Source of the DNA: Solimonas sp. K1W22B-7
Lineage (GTDB): Bacteria > Pseudomonadota > Gammaproteobacteria > Nevskiales > Nevskiaceae
DNA: 64,000 nt
Assembly (NCBI RefSeq): GCF_003428335.1
Contig: NZ_CP031704.1
Span: 4,030,001-4,094,000, forward strand
Direction: 5' to 3'
The position numbers and the translations under genes were made by a program. Within the stretch, counting starts at the first letter, position 1. Each line of letters starts with the position of its first letter. Below the pieces are notes generated by a model. It did not search any database. It was not told where the DNA came from and worked only from the letters and a program-made list of their open reading frames with translations. Below are positions 47,398 to 57,099 of this stretch, one piece after another.

Positions 47398-48300
47398 ATG
47401 AAGCCCGTTTCGGAACACCCGATGGACGCCTTTCCGGTGCGTCCGCTGCAGTTCCAGGTCGAGAAGATCCGCTCGCGCGATCTGGTCTGGAGCCGCACCT
47501 GCCCGGAATTCTCGATGTTCATCAATGCGCTGGGCATCCATGTGCCCTATTTCGAACGCTACCTGGTCCGCGCGCTGACCAAGGCACGCACACAGATCAA
47601 GGACGAACGCCTGCTGCGCGATATCTCGGCGATCATCGGACAGGAGGCCCACCACGCGAAGAACTTCATCCATCTCAACCAGGTGCTGGCGCTGCGCTAT
47701 CCCAGGGTCGCCCAGATGGAAGCGGCAGCGAGGGACTACTTCGCCGAGCACGCGAAGAAGGACTCGCTCAGGCAACTGGTCGGCTACACCGCCGGCTACG
47801 AGACCTTCACCTTCCTCGCCGGCATGATCATCCTGCAGAACTACGATCGCTGGTTCGCCGACTCCGAGCCGGTGATCAAGGCCATGTGGGTCTGGCACCA
47901 GGTCGAGGAGGTCGAGCATGGTGCGGTGGCCTTCGAGGTCTACAAGCACCTCTACGGCGACGACGAGCTGTATCGCAAGCGGATGGTGCTGAAGGCCCTG
48001 GCGCACATCGCCGGCGAAACCATCAAGGCCTATACCCACATGGCGCGGGTCGAGGGCTGGTTGCGCAACCCGTTCCGCGGCGCCGTCCGGCTGGGCTTCT
48101 GCGGGCTCATGCTGCTGCGTCTGCTGAAGAGCGCGCTGCCGGTGTTCCGCAAGGACTACCACCCGCGCCGCCATCCGCTGGTCACCACGCAGCAGAACCC
48201 GATCCAGATCGCCTGGCGCCGCTATGAAAGCCGCGGCGGCGACGTGCTGGAGATCGACCGGGCGAAGATGGCCCGGATCATGGGCGTGGAGCCGGCCTGA
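47398..48300 (+). CDS. Predicted metal-dependent hydrolase (PF10118, ferritin-like di-iron)
   Basis: A 300-residue helical protein of the COG3687 group. Two metal-ligand pairs are visible: E83-A-H-H86 and, after E135 in GYETFTF, the E170-E-V-E-H174 sequence. The spacing fits a four-helix di-iron centre. The family is annotated as a hydrolase but is not biochemically settled; a di-iron oxygenase role is equally possible. Strong SD GGAGGAG. It is convergent with the DUF1329 gene, 6 bases apart. Confidence 0.82.
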   Translation: MKPVSEHPMDAFPVRPLQFQVEKIRSRDLVWSRTCPEFSMFINALGIHVPYFERYLVRALTKARTQIKDERLLRDISAIIGQEAHHAKNFIHLNQVLALRYPRVAQMEAAARDYFAEHAKKDSLRQLVGYTAGYETFTFLAGMIILQNYDRWFADSEPVIKAMWVWHQVEEVEHGAVAFEVYKHLYGDDELYRKRMVLKALAHIAGETIKAYTHMARVEGWLRNPFRGAVRLGFCGLMLLRLLKSALPVFRKDYHPRRHPLVTTQQNPIQIAWRRYESRGGDVLEIDRAKMARIMGVEPA

Positions 48301-48306
48301 GCGGGC

Positions 48307-49686
48307 TCACACCGCGCCCAGGCGCATCAGCGCCGCACTGGTCAGGTACTTCTCGTAGATGCCGGCATCGTTGACGCTGGTCGCGTGTCCGCCGGAGATC
48401 GCGCGCACCTGCTCCAGCCGCGTCATGCGCCCGGTCTGGATATCGAAGGCATGCACATGCCCCCAGGACCAGTACGGATGCGCGCCATCCATGAAGGACT
48501 TTGCGCCCGCCTCGTAGAGGCCGTAGGCGCCGTCGAACGAGCGATAGGCCTCGCCACGGCGGTCGTAGGACACCATGGCGATCGGCAGCTGCGTGCGTGC
48601 ATCGAACCAGACGCGCTTGCGGCTGATCGGTGCGCGCGGAAACTTCACCGGCTCGGCTTCCACCGCGATCGCCTCGGGCACCAGTTCGACCGTGGTGTCC
48701 CAGAACGTCTTGCCCTTGGGCCCACCGTGGACGCGGTGCTCCCAATTCGGATGCTGGGCATTCCACGCACCGGATACGGCCGCCAGCATCGGACCGCGGC
48801 CGACGATGCGATAGTTGCCCCAGGTATACAGCGGATCGCCCGCCGTCCAGGCATCCGAGAGATACAGCGTCGAGCCCGGGATCAGCGGCTCGAAACGCTG
48901 GTCGGTGGGAAACTGGCGGATGCGCTTGTAGGCCGGCAGGTAGCCGTAGAGATCCGGAAAGCGATGCTGGTCGTAGGGCCAGACGTTCAGGAACGACGTG
49001 CCCTTGATGCTGTCGGGCGTCTGGAAGAAGATCGACTGATACCGCAGCTTGTCCTCCTTGCCCGGCCAGTACGGCCGCGGCTGCAGCGACACGCGGCAGA
49101 CCGGCGACAGCTCCGACCAACCCGCCTGGTACTGGAACAGCACGTCCCCCTCCGCCGACAGGTCGTATTCCTTCACCGCGTAGAACGAAGCATCGTGGCG
49201 CCCCCAGCTCAGCGTCAGCCCGGCGAACAGCTCCAGCGCCGACTGCGCGGCGGGGAACGGATTGCCGCCGATCCACGGCCTGCCCTCCGCCGTCACCACG
49301 TTGCCGTCCGCTGCGAAACGCGCCTGGCCCTTGTTGCGCAGCGTGGCCTCCACATACTCCCAGGGGCTCAGGCGCAGGATCTCCGTCGTCGTCCTGGCCA
49401 CGCGCAGTCGCCGCCCCATGTCACGAACCTGCAGATACTTGATAGGCTCCAGCAGGTCCTTGACCCACTCGACATTGGCCGCCGTGATCTCGTCGCCGGT
49501 CTTGATCCTGCCGCGCGTGTACATCTCGATCGACAGCAGTTCCTCGGGGTAGGCGGCAGCGGCATCGCCGCTGGCGGCGATCGCATCCCATAGCGGCATC
49601 AGCACACCTGCCGCGGCGACGCCGCGTGCGGTCTGCGCCAGGAAGTGACGCCGGCTACAGGCGCGGTCGTATCGCAGGAACTTCAT
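48307..49686 (-). CDS. DUF1329 outer-membrane-associated protein (second copy)
   Basis: A 459-residue DUF1329 protein with a twin-arginine-like start CSRRHFLAQTARGVAAAG and conserved segments SIEMYTRGRIKTGD, PWIGGNPFP and RFPDLYGYLPAYKRIRQFP. About 460 residues is the usual length. A paralogue lies at 53009; the two bracket the YCF48 and DUF1302 genes. The family accompanies DUF1302 and RND proteins, probably in moving hydrophobic substrates across the envelope; the mechanism is unknown. Confidence 0.9.
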   Translation of the reverse strand: MKFLRYDRACSRRHFLAQTARGVAAAGVLMPLWDAIAASGDAAAAYPEELLSIEMYTRGRIKTGDEITAANVEWVKDLLEPIKYLQVRDMGRRLRVARTTTEILRLSPWEYVEATLRNKGQARFAADGNVVTAEGRPWIGGNPFPAAQSALELFAGLTLSWGRHDASFYAVKEYDLSAEGDVLFQYQAGWSELSPVCRVSLQPRPYWPGKEDKLRYQSIFFQTPDSIKGTSFLNVWPYDQHRFPDLYGYLPAYKRIRQFPTDQRFEPLIPGSTLYLSDAWTAGDPLYTWGNYRIVGRGPMLAAVSGAWNAQHPNWEHRVHGGPKGKTFWDTTVELVPEAIAVEAEPVKFPRAPISRKRVWFDARTQLPIAMVSYDRRGEAYRSFDGAYGLYEAGAKSFMDGAHPYWSWGHVHAFDIQTGRMTRLEQVRAISGGHATSVNDAGIYEKYLTSAALMRLGAV

Positions 49687-49764
49687 GCGGGAATCCCGTC
49701 AGGACAAAAAGAGCCGGCGGCCGGGGCAAGCGGACGCCGGCAATGGAGGAGCTGTTACGGAGAA

Positions 49765-51906
49765 TCAGAACTGATAGGTCAGGCGCAGCGTGAATTCATC
49801 TGCGAAACCCAGCGAGGACACCACGTTGTCGTTGGGATTACCGCCCAGGTCGCCGTTGATGTAGGTGTAGAACCCCTCGACCGTCACGTCGCCGCTGGGC
49901 TTCCAGCGCAGGCCCGGCTGCAGCAGCGCCCCGCCCTTCAGATCCACCAGCGTGGCGAACTCGACCTGGTAGATCTGGTTCGGGAAGGGCTGCAGGAAGG
50001 CCATCACCAGGTAGTTCGAACCGCCCGATTGGCCCGGCGACTGTTCCTGCTCGCTGCCGCCGTAACCCTTGAGTGAGCGGCCCACCAGATCGCTCTTGGT
50101 CTTGTGCATGCCCTGGAACACGATATAGGTGCCGGGGAACTCGTTGAAGAAACGATGCCACTTGTCCATCACCAGCGCGACGGTCAGCTCGCGCTCCTTC
50201 AGGTAATTGCGGCTCAGCGAGGGGTTGGTGAATCTGCGGTCCGGCACGTACATCGCTTCCAGGTTGAAGATCAACTGGTCGAAGAAGCTGCCGGGCTCGC
50301 CCTCGTTGACGTAGCTGATGCCGCCGCCGAGATTGGTCTCCTGGAAATATTCTCGCGCCAGGTGACCACGCAGACTGCCGCCGGCTGCCATGAAGAAGGT
50401 GTTGAGCTCGTGCGTCGCTTCTTCATAGTTGCCCGCGACCGAAGCATAGAGATCCTGCACTGCCGGAAACTCCAGGACCGCCGAGTTCAGGCCGTCGGTG
50501 CCCGCGAGCCGCGCATCTGCGGCGTAGTAGAACCACTCGTTGGCGGAATACACGCCACCAGGCGCCACCTCGAACGGCGTATGTGCCAGGGCCTCGCCGG
50601 TGCTGCCGTACTGACCCGACACAGCGTAGCTGGCATTGACCAGCCCGCCCAATCCCGAGTTGGGCAAGTCGCGGTTGACACCCGACTCGGTCCAGCGGAA
50701 TACGCCATCCGGGTTGAAGCGCCGCGCCGCCACCGCCTGGAAGCCCCACTGGCCGTAGTCGCCCTTCAGGCGCAGACCGTAGCTGATCTCGTTGTCGTAC
50801 TTGCCGGCCGCGTACATGTCGTGAATCGTGAACTGTGTCGGGATGATGTTGTAGGGCGTGTTGGGATTGGGGTAGATCGTCGGCTGGAACTTCTGTACGT
50901 AGGCATCCGCGAGGATATTGTCGGTGGCCTGGAAGGTGGCGCGGATCGCCAGCGAGGGCACGCGCTTGTCGCCGTACTCCTCGACCGCGCGGTCGAGGAT
51001 GAAGTGACGCCGGTAGTCGATGCCGTCCGGCACATCGAGCACCCGGAAGAAGATCGCCTGCCCCCAGGCGATCTGCTGGTTGCCGATGCGAACGTTGAGC
51101 GGACCATTGGTGTAGTCCAGCAGCAGCGCCGGAAAATACACCATGTAGTCGTCGCCGGACCATTCCAGCGGATTCGGACTCTTGTCGCCCTCCACGCGGT
51201 ACTGGAAGTAGTTCGGTGCGCCCTGGTACAAGGCCGGGTCGCCGCCGGCGATGCCACCGCCCTGCAGGTCGGCGACGCTCGCCGCATCGAACTGGCTGTA
51301 GTGCCCCGGATCGAAGAGTCCGCGTATACGGCCGATGATCGACCAGTTCGAGTTGAACTTGACCGCCACCTCGGTTTCGGCGCGCACATAGTGCATGTTG
51401 AAGGTATTGCCGGATTCCGGCACCGGGCGGCGCACCTCGTCCTGAAAGCCCAGGACCGTCAGCGGCAAGGTATTCCAGGTCCCGATGTCGGGCAAGGGCA
51501 GGCCCAGCCCGCCGGTGATGTTCCCCAGCAGCGCCGGCGGCGCATACGCCGTGCGCTGTATCGTGCGCTTGTTGAACACATTGCCGCGCTGGTTGTTGGG
51601 ATTCTCGGAGCCCGTGGAAATCGCGAACTCCGGACGGATGAAGCCACCGAAGCTGATGTCGAAGTCGCTGCCGAACAGCCCCGCGAAGAACCCTTCGTCC
51701 GGTGTGGATTCGACCGCCTGCTCCTCGATCGGCTGCGGCTCCGGCACCTGCGGCTCGGTCGCAACCGCTTCGACCGCCTGGGACTCGGTCGCCTGCACTT
51801 CAGCCGGAGGGGTCTCCCCCTGGGCCTGAACCGCGCCGACGGCACAGCCCAGCAGGATTACCGCTCCCCAGTGACGCCGCCCCTGCATATGTTCGATGCT
51901 GCGCAT
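49765..51906 (-). CDS. DUF1302 outer-membrane protein
   Basis: A 713-residue beta-barrel-like protein. Signal peptide ending VQA near 30, then a 40-residue Glu/Pro/Val/Gln-rich tether, then the DUF1302 barrel starting DFDISFGGFIRPEFAIS and ending in Phe (RLTYQF), as expected of an outer-membrane protein. SD AGGAG. The tether is longer than in typical members. Neighbours are YCF48 and two DUF1329 genes; a channel for a hydrophobic compound is the working idea. Confidence 0.88.
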   Translation of the reverse strand: MRSIEHMQGRRHWGAVILLGCAVGAVQAQGETPPAEVQATESQAVEAVATEPQVPEPQPIEEQAVESTPDEGFFAGLFGSDFDISFGGFIRPEFAISTGSENPNNQRGNVFNKRTIQRTAYAPPALLGNITGGLGLPLPDIGTWNTLPLTVLGFQDEVRRPVPESGNTFNMHYVRAETEVAVKFNSNWSIIGRIRGLFDPGHYSQFDAASVADLQGGGIAGGDPALYQGAPNYFQYRVEGDKSPNPLEWSGDDYMVYFPALLLDYTNGPLNVRIGNQQIAWGQAIFFRVLDVPDGIDYRRHFILDRAVEEYGDKRVPSLAIRATFQATDNILADAYVQKFQPTIYPNPNTPYNIIPTQFTIHDMYAAGKYDNEISYGLRLKGDYGQWGFQAVAARRFNPDGVFRWTESGVNRDLPNSGLGGLVNASYAVSGQYGSTGEALAHTPFEVAPGGVYSANEWFYYAADARLAGTDGLNSAVLEFPAVQDLYASVAGNYEEATHELNTFFMAAGGSLRGHLAREYFQETNLGGGISYVNEGEPGSFFDQLIFNLEAMYVPDRRFTNPSLSRNYLKERELTVALVMDKWHRFFNEFPGTYIVFQGMHKTKSDLVGRSLKGYGGSEQEQSPGQSGGSNYLVMAFLQPFPNQIYQVEFATLVDLKGGALLQPGLRWKPSGDVTVEGFYTYINGDLGGNPNDNVVSSLGFADEFTLRLTYQF

Positions 51907-51956
51907 TACGCTCTCCTGATATTGTTTGCTTCGTCGAATCCGCATACCGCAGCCGC

Positions 51957-52934
51957 TCACTCGAATCGCAGAATCTTCCCGGCGTTGCCCACGACCAGCG
52001 GTGTCCCGCCTTCGGGACGTGCCACGCCGACATACCAGGACGAGGCCACCGCCGCGTCGGTGAAACGGCGCCAGGTCTTGCCGTCGTCCCGGCTGAAGTA
52101 CATGGCATGCATGGCAGTGATCAGCACATGCCCGTTGGCAGCGGAACTCACGCCGAGCAGGATCGACTTGGCGGCCAGACGCGTCGACCTCCACGACAGA
52201 CCCCCGTCGCTGCTGCGCAGGATGGTTCCGTCCTGCCCGACGGCATAGCCGATACCGTCGGCGCGGATATCCAGCGCGAACAGCGACGCATCGTCCTTGT
52301 GATTGACCGGATCGCCCTTGTGCAGCAGCGTCCATTGTCGGCTGTCCGCGCTGTAGCGCAGGATCGTGCCGAGCTCGCCGACCACCGTGGCGGTGCCCTG
52401 GTCGTCGAGTTGCACCGCGTACAGGTGCGGCTGGAAGCCCTCGCCCTGCGCGGCCATGAAGCTCATCCAGTCGGGCGCGATCGAGGTCCAGCTGCGGCCA
52501 CGGTCCGACGAGGCCAGCACCGTGCCGAAGGACCCCACGGCAATCGCATCGCCCCTGGCGTTGATCGACACCGACAGCAGGCGCTCCTGGGTGCCGCTGG
52601 CCATCTGCGCCCAACCGGAACCACCGTCACGCACCAGGATCAACCCCATCTGCCCCACCGCCACACCGAGCGACTCGCGGACATCGACGCCGAGCAATGT
52701 CAGCGGCGAAGGCGATGCTGCCCTTGTCCAGGTCGCGCCACCGTCCTGCGTCGCCTGGATTTCACCGCCTGCGCCGACCGCTACGCCCACCTTGCCGTCG
52801 AACGCCACGCCCAGCAGGGCCTGATGGAGCGTGCCGCCGGTCACCTGCGTCAGCTTCGGCGCCGCAGATGCCGCGCAGATGCCCGCAAGCGATAGCACGA
52901 CGGCGCAAAAGGCCGTCCGTAAATCTCGATTCAT
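51957..52934 (-). CDS. YCF48-related exported beta-propeller
   Basis: A 325-residue protein with a signal peptide ending SAAP and seven or so repeats of the AVGxxGxIxxTxDGGxTW type (AVGAGGEIQATQDGGATW, ILRSSDGGLSW), as in photosystem II stability factor YCF48 and BNR-repeat proteins. In bacteria this family sits next to DUF1302, DUF1329 and RND genes, suggesting it helps assemble or stabilise that envelope machine. SD GGGAG. Confidence 0.85.
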   Translation of the reverse strand: MNRDLRTAFCAVVLSLAGICAASAAPKLTQVTGGTLHQALLGVAFDGKVGVAVGAGGEIQATQDGGATWTRAASPSPLTLLGVDVRESLGVAVGQMGLILVRDGGSGWAQMASGTQERLLSVSINARGDAIAVGSFGTVLASSDRGRSWTSIAPDWMSFMAAQGEGFQPHLYAVQLDDQGTATVVGELGTILRYSADSRQWTLLHKGDPVNHKDDASLFALDIRADGIGYAVGQDGTILRSSDGGLSWRSTRLAAKSILLGVSSAANGHVLITAMHAMYFSRDDGKTWRRFTDAAVASSWYVGVARPEGGTPLVVGNAGKILRFE

Positions 52935-53008
52935 TTTGGCTCTCCCGTGTTTGCGGCCTGGGTACGGTGGCCGCGCGGAGCCGATGGCCCGGCGCGGCCG
53001 CCATCGAC

Positions 53009-54391
53009 TCAGACCGATCCCAGGCGCTGGATCGCCTGCTGCGTGAAGAAGCGGTTGTACATCTCGTCGCTGTCGCCACGGAGCAGGCTCTTGTAGCCGC
53101 CGGTGATCTCCTCGGCATGCTCGGCGCGGCTCATGCGGTTGGCCTGGATGTCGTGGCACATCACGTAGGTCCAGGACCATTCGGGCGTCTTGCGGCCCGG
53201 TTCCAGCATCACCTTGTCGCCGTCGACCATCTGCCCGGAGCCGGTTTCGAAATTAACCCAGGGTTGGCCGTTGCGGTCGTAGCGGACCTCGCCGCAGTAC
53301 ATGCCGTTGCGGACGTCGATCCACGCGCGCTTCTTGCTGCAGGGCGCACGCGGATAGCCGGTCGGCTCCATCTCGACTTCGAGAACCTCCGGCGCCAGCT
53401 CGTACTCGGTGTCGAAGAAGGTCAGGCCCTTGGCGCCGCCATGCACGCCCTTCTCCCAGTTCTTGCTCTTGCCGGCCCAGTTGCCGGACCAGGCACCGAG
53501 CATCGGCTTGCGCGAAATGACCTTGAAGTTGCCCCAGGTCAGCATCGGATCGCCGGCATACCAGGGATCGGTGAGGAACCAGGTCACGCCCGGGATCAGC
53601 GGCTCGAAGCGCTGGTTGGTAGGGAACTGGCGCACACGCTTGAACTGCGGCAGGTAGCCGTAGAGATCCGGATACTTGCGCTGGTCGTAGTACCAGATGC
53701 TGAGGAAGGAGCTGCCAGCCACGTCCTGCGACGAGGTGAACAGCACCGTCTGGTAGCGCATGAACTCCTTCTTGTTCTGGAAGATCTTGCCGTCCATGCG
53801 ATTGGTGGCCTGCAGCTCGGCCCAGCAGAAGTCGTACTTGTAGGCGATCTTGCCTTCTGGCGAGATGTCGGTCTCGCGGATCGCGTACTGGCAGTAGTCG
53901 TGCTTGCCCCAGCTCAGCGCCAGGTTGCCGATCGCCTCCTGTGCGGTCTTCGGATCCAGGAACGGCGCGCCACCCATCCAGGGGCCGCCGTCCGGCCCGT
54001 AGATGTTGCCGTCGGCACCGAACTTGGCCTTGCCGCGGTTGCGCAGGCTGGCCTCGAGGAAGCTCGCCGGGAACATGGTCGTCACGTCGCGCGTGGTCGC
54101 TCTGATCTTGATCTTGCGGCCGAGATTCTTGATCTGCAGATAGACGATGGGGTCCAGAAGTTCCTTGACCACCTCGACGTTGGCCGAGGTGATCATGTCG
54201 CCGGTCTTGATCTTGCCCTTGGTGTACATCTCGATCGAGGTGAGTTCGTCGGGATAGACCTTGCCGATGTCGGCCGCTTCACCCAGTACCGGCCACAGCG
54301 GTGCCAGGACACCGGCAGCGGCAGCGCCCTTGGCCGCCTTCTCCAGAAGCATGCGACGGCCGTAGTTGAAATCGTATTTCTTGATCCACAT
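53009..54391 (-). CDS. DUF1329 outer-membrane-associated protein (first copy)
   Basis: A 460-residue paralogue of the protein at 48307: YGRRMLLEKAAKGAAAAG start, SIEMYTKGKIKTGD, PWMGGAPFLDP, KYPDLYGYLPQFKRVRQFP. It is the second gene after the RND protein in transcription order, 68 bases after it. SD GAGGAGAG. Having two DUF1329 genes in one operon suggests two different roles or substrates. Confidence 0.9.
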   Translation of the reverse strand: MWIKKYDFNYGRRMLLEKAAKGAAAAGVLAPLWPVLGEAADIGKVYPDELTSIEMYTKGKIKTGDMITSANVEVVKELLDPIVYLQIKNLGRKIKIRATTRDVTTMFPASFLEASLRNRGKAKFGADGNIYGPDGGPWMGGAPFLDPKTAQEAIGNLALSWGKHDYCQYAIRETDISPEGKIAYKYDFCWAELQATNRMDGKIFQNKKEFMRYQTVLFTSSQDVAGSSFLSIWYYDQRKYPDLYGYLPQFKRVRQFPTNQRFEPLIPGVTWFLTDPWYAGDPMLTWGNFKVISRKPMLGAWSGNWAGKSKNWEKGVHGGAKGLTFFDTEYELAPEVLEVEMEPTGYPRAPCSKKRAWIDVRNGMYCGEVRYDRNGQPWVNFETGSGQMVDGDKVMLEPGRKTPEWSWTYVMCHDIQANRMSRAEHAEEITGGYKSLLRGDSDEMYNRFFTQQAIQRLGSV

Positions 54392-54459
54392 GTCTTTCTC
54401 TCCTCACGCTTTTGAAAATCGGGATGTATGCACGACCGGCGGCACGAAGCCGCCGGTCA

Positions 54460-56955
54460 TCAGGTGGGTTCCGGTTGCAGCCGCGCCGGCAGCAGGTCCG
54501 CCGGATCGTCCTGGTTCTCGGACGTCTCGGGTTCCGGCGTGCCGTCGCCGGATTCGGTGAACAGCGACAGGTCGACGCCCTCTCCGACGAGAAGGTCCTT
54601 GCGCTTCACGAACTCCGGCTTCACCAGCCAGACCAGCAGTGGCAGCACGACCAGGGCGAGAACCATGTTGATCAGCATGGTCAGCGTCAGCAGCAGGCCC
54701 ATGTCCGCCATGAACTTGAGCGCGGACAGGAAGTACCAGGGCACGATGCCGATGAACATGATCGAGGCGGTGAACATGATCGCCTTGCCGGTCGTGGTCA
54801 GGGAGGCATCGATCGCGCGGCTCCAGTTCTGGTCGTGCGCGTGAAACTCCTCGCAGATGCGCGACAGCAGGTAGATGCCGTAGTCGATGCCGACACCGAC
54901 GCCGATCGCGGCCACCATCAGGGAATTGATGTCCAGGCCGATGCCGATCATGTGCATCGACGCGTTCAGGATGAAGTTGGCGAGGTTGACCGGGAACAGC
55001 AGGATCAGGCCGGCAACCAGGGATCTGTAGGCCCAGCTGGTGCCGATGAAGATCACCAGGTTCAAAAGGCCGATGATGACCCAGTGATAGCGCTCCACCA
55101 CGTGATTGGTGGCCTCCTGCAGCGCGATCGTGCCGGTGCCTAGGCGCACCGTGAAATCCTTGTGGTCGGCACCGACCTTGGCAACCGCATCGCGTGCCGC
55201 CGCCAATGCCGCGGTCACCGTGCTCTGCTTGTTGTCCTGGTACCAGAGCGACACCGTGGAATGCTGCTGCTCGAAGTCGACCACGTGCGAGAAGTTCTTG
55301 GCATTGGTACCGAAGGTCACCGCCGTGGCCGCGGCGCTGATCGCACGATCAGTGGGATCCAGTGCGTACCACTTCGGGTTGCCGCCGGAGAACAGCCGGT
55401 TGCCCTCCATCATGTAGTCGGCAAAGGACAGGTCGGCGCGCGGCGGCGCGGCGCTGTGCTCCATCAGCACCTGCAGCTGCTGGGCGATCATCACCGTTTC
55501 CGCCTGTCGCGCGACGCGGTTCGGGTTGTCCATGTCCTTCGCTTCGAGGACGATTTCCAGGGTGTTGACGCCCGGAAAGTGGCTGTTGATCTGCCGCACC
55601 GCCGTGTTGAACTCGGAGTCCTCCCACAGCAAACTGCTGCCCTCGACCGGATTGCCGATCCTGATCTGCAGCGCGGTGTAGACCGCGAAGATCGAGATCA
55701 CCGCGACGACCGCCGTCGTCAGGCGTGCGGTCTTGCCGTAGGTCAGCTTCGACAGGCCGCCAAGGGTTTTCTTGAACGCCTTGTGCATGCCCGAGTCGCC
55801 TTCCTTGCCGATCAGCCGGCCGACGTTGCGCGGCGCCGGCAGGGCCGACAGCAGCAGCGAGATCAGCACGACACCGGTGGGGATCAGCCAGATGCACCAG
55901 AAGCCGCAGAACAGGGCGAAGCGTTCCATCGCCGGGATCGGCGCCAGCGCGATGAGGAACACGCCGACGATGTCGGTGAAGATCCCGAGGATGCTGGGTG
56001 CCATCATCACACCCATCGTGATCTCGGCCGCCTTCACGCGATCCTTCACGTGCCAGTACACCTCGTAGTAGCGCTCGGTGAATTGCACGCAATGCGAGAA
56101 CGAACGCGCCACCAGCAGCAGCGGCACCACCATCAGCAGCGGCTCGATCGGCGACTTGATCCAGCCGGTCAGACCGAAACCCCAGATCGCGGCCACCAGG
56201 CTGGTCAGGATCGGCGTGACCACGCCGACGATATTGCGCATGTACAGCGCAAGTGCGACCACCAGCGCCGTCAACGTCACCGCGAAGATGCCGAAGGTCT
56301 GGCTTTGCAGGTGATAGACCCAGCCGGTCAGCATCGGCTGCCCGGCCACGTAGACCTCGTGATCGGCATCGCGCGCCTCGGTGGCGAGCTTGTGCACGAA
56401 ATCGAAGGCTTCGCCGTAGTCGAGGCGCTGCTCGATGAAGGTCGCATTGATCAGTGTCGCCGTGCCGTCGTTGGAGATCAGGAAAGTACGGGCGTTGGGC
56501 GACTGCTCGACGCGGCGGCGGAAATCCGCGACTTCGGCCTTGCTGTCCGGAACCCTGTCGCCCATCAGGGGACGCATGTCGATGCCGAACGGCGTCGCCT
56601 CCGCGTAGCGCGCTTTCTCGGTGGCGATCGAAAGGATCTGGTCGTGGTCCACGCCGGGGGCCAGGTCGATGTCGCGGGTCAGCTTCCAGACCTTCGCCAG
56701 CGTGACGGGGTTGTAGATGTCTCCGTCCTTGCGCTTCACCATGATGGTCATGGTCAGCGGGTTGCCGAAGTTCGGATGGTCCTTGAACACCTGGACGTAG
56801 GGATCGTCCTTGGGCAGGAGATCGGAGAAGATCGTCTTGAGCTGCACATTCGGCAGGCCCGCGGCGAAGAACAGCGTGACGAGTACGAACAGCACCGTCG
56901 AGGCGGTCCGGTGCTGCATCACCCATTTCGCGATCCTGAATCGCAGTGGCTTCAT
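54460..56955 (-). CDS. RND-superfamily exporter-like protein (COG1033/MMPL)
   Basis: An 831-residue protein with about 12 transmembrane helices in two halves, each with a large periplasmic loop, as in MmpL/HpnN-type RND proteins. The first loop starts near residue 40 (FSDLLPKDDPYVQVFKDHP), and the second half has TATLINATFI. The sterol-sensing-like membrane cores (WGFGLTGWIKSPIEPLLMV; GVGVGIDYGIYLLSRICEEF, given here in part as GVGIDYGIYLLSRICEEF) are clear. Proton-driven movement of a hydrophobic compound or lipid between the inner membrane and periplasm is the family role. Second gene of the operon, 144 bases after the ferredoxin. Confidence 0.9.
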   Translation of the reverse strand: MKPLRFRIAKWVMQHRTASTVLFVLVTLFFAAGLPNVQLKTIFSDLLPKDDPYVQVFKDHPNFGNPLTMTIMVKRKDGDIYNPVTLAKVWKLTRDIDLAPGVDHDQILSIATEKARYAEATPFGIDMRPLMGDRVPDSKAEVADFRRRVEQSPNARTFLISNDGTATLINATFIEQRLDYGEAFDFVHKLATEARDADHEVYVAGQPMLTGWVYHLQSQTFGIFAVTLTALVVALALYMRNIVGVVTPILTSLVAAIWGFGLTGWIKSPIEPLLMVVPLLLVARSFSHCVQFTERYYEVYWHVKDRVKAAEITMGVMMAPSILGIFTDIVGVFLIALAPIPAMERFALFCGFWCIWLIPTGVVLISLLLSALPAPRNVGRLIGKEGDSGMHKAFKKTLGGLSKLTYGKTARLTTAVVAVISIFAVYTALQIRIGNPVEGSSLLWEDSEFNTAVRQINSHFPGVNTLEIVLEAKDMDNPNRVARQAETVMIAQQLQVLMEHSAAPPRADLSFADYMMEGNRLFSGGNPKWYALDPTDRAISAAATAVTFGTNAKNFSHVVDFEQQHSTVSLWYQDNKQSTVTAALAAARDAVAKVGADHKDFTVRLGTGTIALQEATNHVVERYHWVIIGLLNLVIFIGTSWAYRSLVAGLILLFPVNLANFILNASMHMIGIGLDINSLMVAAIGVGVGIDYGIYLLSRICEEFHAHDQNWSRAIDASLTTTGKAIMFTASIMFIGIVPWYFLSALKFMADMGLLLTLTMLINMVLALVVLPLLVWLVKPEFVKRKDLLVGEGVDLSLFTESGDGTPEPETSENQDDPADLLPARLQPEPT

Positions 56956-57099
56956 GGCTTCTCCTGGTTATAGTCCGGCGCCGACCGCTCGACGGCTGGT
57001 CGCAACTGACGGCCCGATGGATGAATCGTCCGGCCGCAAGCGGGGCAAATCACCGATCTTTCGGATGGGTAGCTGCCGGCGACGCGGATGGGTTTCGGG

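Noticed and set aside
50104-52248. A 714-codon plus-strand frame opposite DUF1302.
   Set aside because: Shadow frame: the minus strand carries a signal peptide and DUF1302 with terminal Phe.
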